Assembly (NCBI GenBank): GCA_002729295.1
Contig: PBTU01000050.1
Span: forward strand, 14,235 to 22,396
Source: Verrucomicrobiales bacterium
GTDB taxonomy: Bacteria; Verrucomicrobiota; Verrucomicrobiia; Verrucomicrobiales; Akkermansiaceae
DNA length: 8,162 nt
Direction of reading: 5' to 3'
The notes beneath the pieces were generated by a model, which saw only the letters and a list, made by a program, of their open reading frames with translations, did no database searches and had not been told where the DNA came from. Position 1 is the stretch's first letter. Each line of letters begins with the position of its first letter. A program made the position numbers and the translations under genes. This document shows, in pieces, positions 6,571-8,162 of this stretch.

Positions 6571-7179
6571 ATGAAGCGAGTGGTTGAACCGGAGTTATTG
6601 GACGGACTCTCCGGCGATGACCCGGGGGCCATTCGGAGTCGTCGGGATCTTCGCATGATCAATAGGTTTATGGGTAATGAGGGTTGGATTCAAAGGCAAA
6701 TTGAGGAAGGGGAGTCTATGGTGGAATTGGGTGCAGGGACGGGAGAACTAACGGGCAAGTTGAGCGATACTGGAAAGGTGACGGGATTGGATTTTCAGGA
6801 AAAACCCCGGGATCTGAAAGTTGGTTGGAAGCAGGGTGATCTTTTTGAAACGATGCCCGATTGTCCCGGAGACACCGCTGTGGCAAATTTGATTCTCCAT
6901 CATTTCGATGATGAACAATTAAAACGGCTCGGTGGTTTCATTGGCTCCCGAAAGAAGTTTGTCGCGGTTGAGCCGTATCGCTCATATCGCTCGCTGTTCC
7001 AGGGAAGTCTTCTTTGGCCTGCGATCAACGCGGTGACAAAACATGACATGATGGTGAGTATTCGGGCGGGGTTTCGGAGAGGTGAGCTTTCCGTATTGCT
7101 GCAGTTGGGAGAGCGTTGGCAATGGCGGGAGGAGGTGTCGTTTTTCGGCGGAATTCGTGTAGTAGCGTGGCGGGAATGA
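6571..7179 (+). CDS. Class I SAM-dependent methyltransferase (small-molecule type)
   Basis: The 202-residue cytosolic protein has a Rossmann methyltransferase fold. SAM-binding motif I is VELGAGTGELT (51-61), the acidic ribose-binding residue is D74 in GLDFQ, motif II/III is QGDLF (88-92), and the motif IV-like strand is VANLILHHFDD (104-114). The C-terminal part contains 'VSIRAGFRRGEL' (about 162-173) after a hydrophobic stretch around LLWPAI. I associate this C-terminal pattern with methyltransferases beside secondary-metabolite flavoproteins, but only from memory. The substrate is unknown. The start is ATG 6571, with AAGG at 6563-6566 only 4 bases upstream, a tight spacing. Its stop codon overlaps the next start (ATGA, 7176-7179), so it is translationally coupled to the FAD oxidoreductase and probably acts in the same pathway. 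It could methylate a phenolic lipid or quinone-like ring; ubiquinone/menaquinone-type methylation is an alternative but UbiE hallmarks are not obvious. Confidence 0.87.
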   Translation: MKRVVEPELLDGLSGDDPGAIRSRRDLRMINRFMGNEGWIQRQIEEGESMVELGAGTGELTGKLSDTGKVTGLDFQEKPRDLKVGWKQGDLFETMPDCPGDTAVANLILHHFDDEQLKRLGGFIGSRKKFVAVEPYRSYRSLFQGSLLWPAINAVTKHDMMVSIRAGFRRGELSVLLQLGERWQWREEVSFFGGIRVVAWRE

Positions 7180-8162
7180 AGGAGATCGAAATTGTGGGAG
7201 GCGGCCTGGCCGGACTTGCGCTGGGGATTGCCATGCGGAGGAGAGAGGTCCCCGTAATTCTGCGCGAAGCAACGACCTATCCGCGACATCGGGTTTGCGG
7301 GGAATTTATTAACGGAGTGACCATTGAGACATTGGAGAATCTGGGTATTGCTCACTTGTTTTCCGATGCTTTGCAGCACGAGAAAACGCGCTGGTGGGTG
7401 GGAGATGAGAAGGTTTTGGAAGCGCGGCTATCGAAGCCCGCTCTCGGGATGTCCCGATGGGAAATGGACGAACGCTTGAGACAGGAATTTGAGCTATTGG
7501 GGGGTAATTTATTCGTCAATGATCGCGTTGACCGGGAGGCCCTGGAAGGGCGGGTTTGGACAGCTGGTAGAAGGTTGGAAAAGGGCACGCCTTGGTTGGG
7601 ATTAAAGGCTCACTTTGACGGCGTTCCCCTCGATGGGTATTTGGAGATGCATCTGGGGAATGGAGGCTATGTTGGACTGACTCCGATAGAAGGCGATGGC
7701 TCCAAAATCAACGTTTGTGGTCTTTTTCGAGGGGCGAAGATGGGAAAGGGAAACCCTTTACTCAATGCTTTGGATGAGTGCGGGTTGGAGAGGCTGGTTG
7801 ATCGACTACGGGGTGGAGAGATGAATCAAAAATCGCTCACAGGAATTAGCGGATTACGATTGGGAAGTCAGCAAGTGGAGCATGAATTGTGCGTGCTCGG
7901 AGATGCGGAGAGAATGATTCCTCCCTTTACGGGCAATGGAATGTCGATGGCCTTTGAATCTGCGGAATGCGCACTGGAGCCATTGATGATTTATGCGCAG
8001 CAGGGAGCAGCCTGGGATGCGACCCGTAAGAGGATTCTGCTTAATCTTGAAGAGCGTTTTGGGCGCCGCGTCCGGCTGGCACTGAGCTTACATCGTATTC
8101 TTACAAATCGCGTCGGACGGAAGGGGATTTCCCTTGCGGCGAAGTGTGGAATGTTGCCCTTT
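7176..8162 (+). CDS. FAD-dependent oxidoreductase of the geranylgeranyl reductase / aromatic hydroxylase type (3' end outside window)
   Basis: The frame is open from ATG 7176 to the last base (329 codons, no stop); relatives are about 370-420 residues. The N-terminus has the FAD dinucleotide-binding fold: strand IEIV, GGGLAGL (8-14), acidic E31, then PRHRVCGEF (36-44), typical of geranylgeranyl reductase-like and related flavoproteins. A second FAD motif is GDAERMIPPFTGNGMSMA (242-259), with the GD pair contacting the ribityl chain. Substrate could be an isoprenoid double bond (reduction) or an aromatic ring (hydroxylation); the sequence does not decide. The start overlaps the methyltransferase stop by ATGA. 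An AAGGAG at 7179-7184 lies inside the gene, 9 bases before in-frame GTG 7194, but starting there would remove the first strand of the FAD fold, so ATG 7176 is chosen. The coupling implies that both enzymes act on the same metabolite, with further genes likely to the right. Confidence 0.9.
   Translation, partial: MKEIEIVGGGLAGLALGIAMRRREVPVILREATTYPRHRVCGEFINGVTIETLENLGIAHLFSDALQHEKTRWWVGDEKVLEARLSKPALGMSRWEMDERLRQEFELLGGNLFVNDRVDREALEGRVWTAGRRLEKGTPWLGLKAHFDGVPLDGYLEMHLGNGGYVGLTPIEGDGSKINVCGLFRGAKMGKGNPLLNALDECGLERLVDRLRGGEMNQKSLTGISGLRLGSQQVEHELCVLGDAERMIPPFTGNGMSMAFESAECALEPLMIYAQQGAAWDATRKRILLNLEERFGRRVRLALSLHRILTNRVGRKGISLAAKCGMLPF

Noticed and set aside
7194..7196. GTG start for the FAD oxidoreductase, preceded by AAGGAG
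   Set aside because: It would delete the first beta strand (IEIV) required before GGGLAGL; the ATGA overlap start is more credible.
6900..7379. Minus-strand open frame of 159 codons across the methyltransferase/FAD-oxidoreductase junction
   Set aside because: It is antisense to two well-supported genes, has an Arg/Ser/Pro-rich shadow composition and no motif.
1..8162. A link between the left-edge squalene/phytoene synthase and the right-edge flavoprotein as one isoprenoid cluster
   Set aside because: They are about 6.7 kb apart, separated by mdh, thiG and argB and by strand changes; no shared operon.
1..8162. Search for defence systems, toxin-antitoxin pairs, CRISPR repeats, integrases or transposon ends
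   Set aside because: None of the eight genes belongs to such families, and I saw no direct repeat array or terminal inverted repeats.

Overview
The window is about 8.2 kb of gene-dense bacterial chromosome with moderate GC content and eight protein-coding genes. Two of these are cut by the window edges. I see no tRNA, rRNA, CRISPR array, insertion sequence or prophage gene. Most of the content is ordinary metabolism: isoprenoid, TCA-cycle, thiamine and arginine genes. The gene mix suggests a Gram-negative, Verrucomicrobiota-like bacterium: a squalene/phytoene synthase with a 'VAGCVGEFWT' block, a LysM lipoprotein with an 'FDEDGNYIEAWADNP' head, an ion-transporter/TrkA-C permease, and weak or absent Shine-Dalgarno sites. 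This placement is inference from familiar protein styles, not a database result.

Layout. Positions 1-462 (+) hold the C-terminal half of a squalene/phytoene synthase family enzyme. Positions 526-2397 (+) encode an SLC13/DASS-type permease with two TrkA-C domains between its two membrane halves. After an imperfect hairpin (2398-2427), NAD-dependent malate dehydrogenase (mdh, 2469-3455) and thiazole synthase (thiG, 3464-4246) lie 8 bases apart on the plus strand and are probably co-transcribed. A compact terminator-like hairpin with six T residues sits inside the last codons of thiG.

The next three genes are on the minus strand and read argB (6507 to 5638), then a LysM lipoprotein (5578 to 5102), then a stand-alone exported DsbD N-terminal-domain protein (5059 to 4253). 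They converge on thiG with only 6 bases between the stop codons. The argB product has the N-terminal helix and C-terminal signature of the arginine-inhibited, hexameric class of N-acetylglutamate kinases. Its two companions are envelope proteins.

A 63-base divergent region (6508-6570) separates argB from a plus-strand pair: a SAM-dependent methyltransferase (6571-7179) and an FAD-dependent oxidoreductase (7176 to beyond the right edge), overlapping by ATGA. This pair is the most interesting part. A small methyltransferase coupled to a flavoprotein of this type resembles the tailoring genes of type III polyketide (phenolic lipid) loci such as srsABC of Streptomyces griseus. The synthase itself would have to lie beyond the right edge, so this remains a hypothesis.
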